Shown one piece after another: positions 6,617 through 8,072 of a stretch of DNA of 8,072 bases (its first letter is position 1; each line of letters begins with the position of its first letter). The stretch lies in contig PACG01000231.1 in NCBI GenBank assembly GCA_002699335.1, positions 57,911-65,982 of the forward strand, in the 5' to 3' direction. The stretch is from Candidatus Poribacteria bacterium. GTDB lineage: Bacteria; Poribacteria; WGA-4E; UBA9662. The translations under genes and the position numbers were made by a program. Under the pieces are notes generated by a model. It was not told the DNA's origin, did no database searches, and saw only the letters and a list, made by a program, of their open reading frames with translations.

Positions 6617-7609
6617 ATGCAAAGAGCAGAACTCAATACCCTGAACGCGCGAATCGAGAGTGAAAGTGCCTGCATTGAAAAGTTGCTAGCCGAGATTGGG
6701 AAAATCATCATTGGCCAGAAATATATGGTCGAGCGGTTGGTGATAGGACTGCTCTGCAACAGTCACATACTGTTAGAAGGTGTTCCCGGGCTCGCTAAAA
6801 CAACTTCGGTTCAATCACTTGCCTCAGCGATTTCAACGACCTTTAAACGCATCCAATTTACACCAGACCTACTACCCGCTGATCTGATCGGAACTCTGAT
6901 TTACAACCCTCAACAGGGCAACTTCTATGTCAAGAAAGGGCCGATTTTTGCCAATATTATCTTGGCTGATGAAATCAACCGTGCTCCGGCTAAAGTTCAG
7001 TCGGCGTTGCTGGAAGCCATGCAAGAACGGCAGATTACAATTGGCGATCAAACCTTTCGACTTGAAGATCCATTCCTAGTTCTAGCCACACAAAACCCGA
7101 TTGAACAAGAAGGAACTTATCCCTTGCCCGAGGCCCAAGTTGATCGTTTTATGTTTAAGCTGAGGGTTGATTATCCATCACGGGAAGAAGAGTTGCGGAT
7201 CCTGCGATGGAACGTCCAAGACGAACCTGAAGAGATAAAACCCGTTATTCAAGCCGAGGACATTATTCATTTACGGTCAATCGTTCGCCAGATCTACATG
7301 GATACTAAGATCGAGAACTATATCGTCGATTTAGTCTGTGCCAGTCGGCGTCCCGCTGATTATGGACTGCCTGATTATACGGATTTAATTGAGTACGGAG
7401 CTTCACCACGTGCGACCATTTCGCTGGCCGTCGCAGCTAGAGCACACGCCTTTATGCGTCATCGAGGATATGTGACCCCAGAAGATATTCATGCTGTTGG
7501 CAAAGACGTTCTTCGTCATCGAGTGCTCATTAGTTACGAAGCTGACGCCAGGGAGATTTCCTCAGAGCAGATTGTGCAAAAGATCTTTGAAACAGTTGAA
7601 ATTCCCTAA
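6617..7609 (+). CDS. MoxR-family AAA+ ATPase
   Basis: This is a 330-residue cytosolic AAA+ chaperone-like ATPase of the MoxR class, of normal length. Proteins of this class typically act with von Willebrand A or DUF58 partners in assembling or activating cell-envelope or metal-dependent complexes. Motifs in order are IIGQ (31-34), Walker A GVPGLAKT (55-62), FTPDLLPADLIG (81-92), Walker B IILADEINRAP (114-124), QSALLEAMQERQ (128-139), sensor I region LATQNPIEQEGTYPLPEAQ (156-174), DRF (176-178) and sensor II GASPRA (261-266, Arg265). All catalytic residues appear present, in contrast to the degraded AAA+ domain two genes upstream. It starts 22 nt after the membrane-protein gene with no clear ribosome binding site, so reinitiation from upstream translation is likely. 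No Met alternative occurs before residue 37, which would delete part of the domain. An intact DUF58 gene does not follow. Confidence 0.94.
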   Translation: MQRAELNTLNARIESESACIEKLLAEIGKIIIGQKYMVERLVIGLLCNSHILLEGVPGLAKTTSVQSLASAISTTFKRIQFTPDLLPADLIGTLIYNPQQGNFYVKKGPIFANIILADEINRAPAKVQSALLEAMQERQITIGDQTFRLEDPFLVLATQNPIEQEGTYPLPEAQVDRFMFKLRVDYPSREEELRILRWNVQDEPEEIKPVIQAEDIIHLRSIVRQIYMDTKIENYIVDLVCASRRPADYGLPDYTDLIEYGASPRATISLAVAARAHAFMRHRGYVTPEDIHAVGKDVLRHRVLISYEADAREISSEQIVQKIFETVEIP

Positions 7610-8072
7610 TAATCCTAAACGGACAGCAAACTAGCCTGAAGAAAGTACCGTGCCTGCTGACATAACCGATTATATTAGTCCAACACATTTGTTGGTCGAT
7701 ACTATACACTATTACGGTATCTACAGCAATAAATCTTATCAGACGCCTAATTTGAATAGTTTTTTTTCAAAACGACTATCTCCTGGTATTGGGACTGAGA
7801 CCAAACCCAATTTCTAAAAAGGTGGGAGTTCACTCGAGGCGTCGGATTGTCCAGACCTATTGGCTGGTTATATCGATGCGTTGACTATTGGTAGCCAAAA
7901 AGCTATTAGGTGATGATACCACAATCTTTCGTAACCCGAGAACTACGTTCGGCCGCAATATCCATCAATGGGTGAACGGCATTGACTAGGTATGCGCATC
8001 ATGTGAATTCCCAATGGTGAGAGAAAAGAGTTGGATTTGGATCCCCTAGTCGGGTTGACACCACGCCGAGGA
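7610..8072 (+). other. 463-base region without a convincing gene
   Basis: No reading frame longer than about 60 codons exists on either strand here. On the plus strand there is a short frame at 7635-7817 (described separately). A second frame is open at 7758-7881, interrupted by TGA at 7882, open again to TAG at 7987 and then to a further TAG near the end. A run of eight T (7760-7767) lies at the overlap of the two frames, where a single-base indel would join them. A perfect hairpin CCAACA-CATT-TGTTGG sits at 7680-7695 but has no T-run. This could be gene remnants, error-rich sequence near a contig end, or true intergenic DNA. Confidence 0.5.
7650..7817 (+). pseudogene. Short frame after moxR, possible DUF58 gene remnant
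   Basis: A GTG at 7650 opens a 55-codon frame that starts 40 nt after moxR, with a purine-rich GAAGAAAG (about 7638-7645) before it. Its first residues (M/V)PADITDYISP recall, from memory of the family, the N-termini of DUF58 proteins encoded directly after moxR, which often carry a Tyr-x-x-Pro segment. A later KSY and a PG (residues 28-30 and 45-46) fall roughly where DUF58 has a Lys/Arg-Ser-Pro and a Pro-Gly-Asp motif. The intervening sequence does not match, and the Asp-Trp-Lys core is missing. It may be a broken or error-containing DUF58 gene, or a chance ORF. Confidence 0.22.

Noticed and set aside
7680..7695. CCAACA-CATT-TGTTGG hairpin as the moxR operon terminator
   Set aside because: The stem is only six pairs, has no following T-run and lies about 70 nt after the stop codon.

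Overview
The window looks like chromosomal DNA of a Gram-negative-type bacterium with moderate G+C. The evidence is a predicted lipoprotein, SD-led genes, consensus-like sigma-70 promoters and an NtrC-family protein. No RNA gene, insertion sequence, CRISPR array or phage gene was seen. The mix of a malate/lactate dehydrogenase-2 family enzyme, a short phosphomannose-isomerase-type cupin and a MoxR operon would suit an uncultured lineage such as Poribacteria or a relative. That assignment is a guess from gene content only.

Layout. Positions 1-1763 hold the 3' part of trpE and a complete trpG, only 3 nt apart, which together encode anthranilate synthase. No other trp gene follows. Positions 1810-2589 hold a small TPR lipoprotein and a single-domain cupin on the same strand. 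A well-formed promoter (2646-2674) precedes a dehydrogenase gene (2715-3764). That gene faces a small VOC/glyoxalase-family gene on the minus strand (3844-4215), and two hairpins lie between their ends. A divergent promoter region (4216-4414) serves the VOC gene on one side and a three-gene operon on the other.

The operon (4415-7609) is the most unusual part. Its first gene encodes a protein with full NtrC architecture (receiver, AAA+, Fis-type helix-turn-helix). The receiver has lost its phosphoacceptor Asp, and the AAA+ domain has lost or changed Walker A Lys, Walker B Asp, the GAFTGA loop, the sensor I Asn and one arginine finger, while the DNA-binding domain looks intact. Its stop codon overlaps (ATGA) the start of a single-pass membrane protein whose cytosolic C-terminal domain resembles DUF4381/BatD-tail domains. 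A canonical MoxR AAA+ ATPase follows. The likely picture is a DNA-binding pseudo-NtrC protein expressed together with a MoxR chaperone and a membrane anchor.

The last 463 bases have no substantial ORF. The DUF58 gene that usually follows moxR is absent as an intact gene. A short GTG-started frame whose first ten or so residues recall a DUF58 N-terminus may be its remnant.
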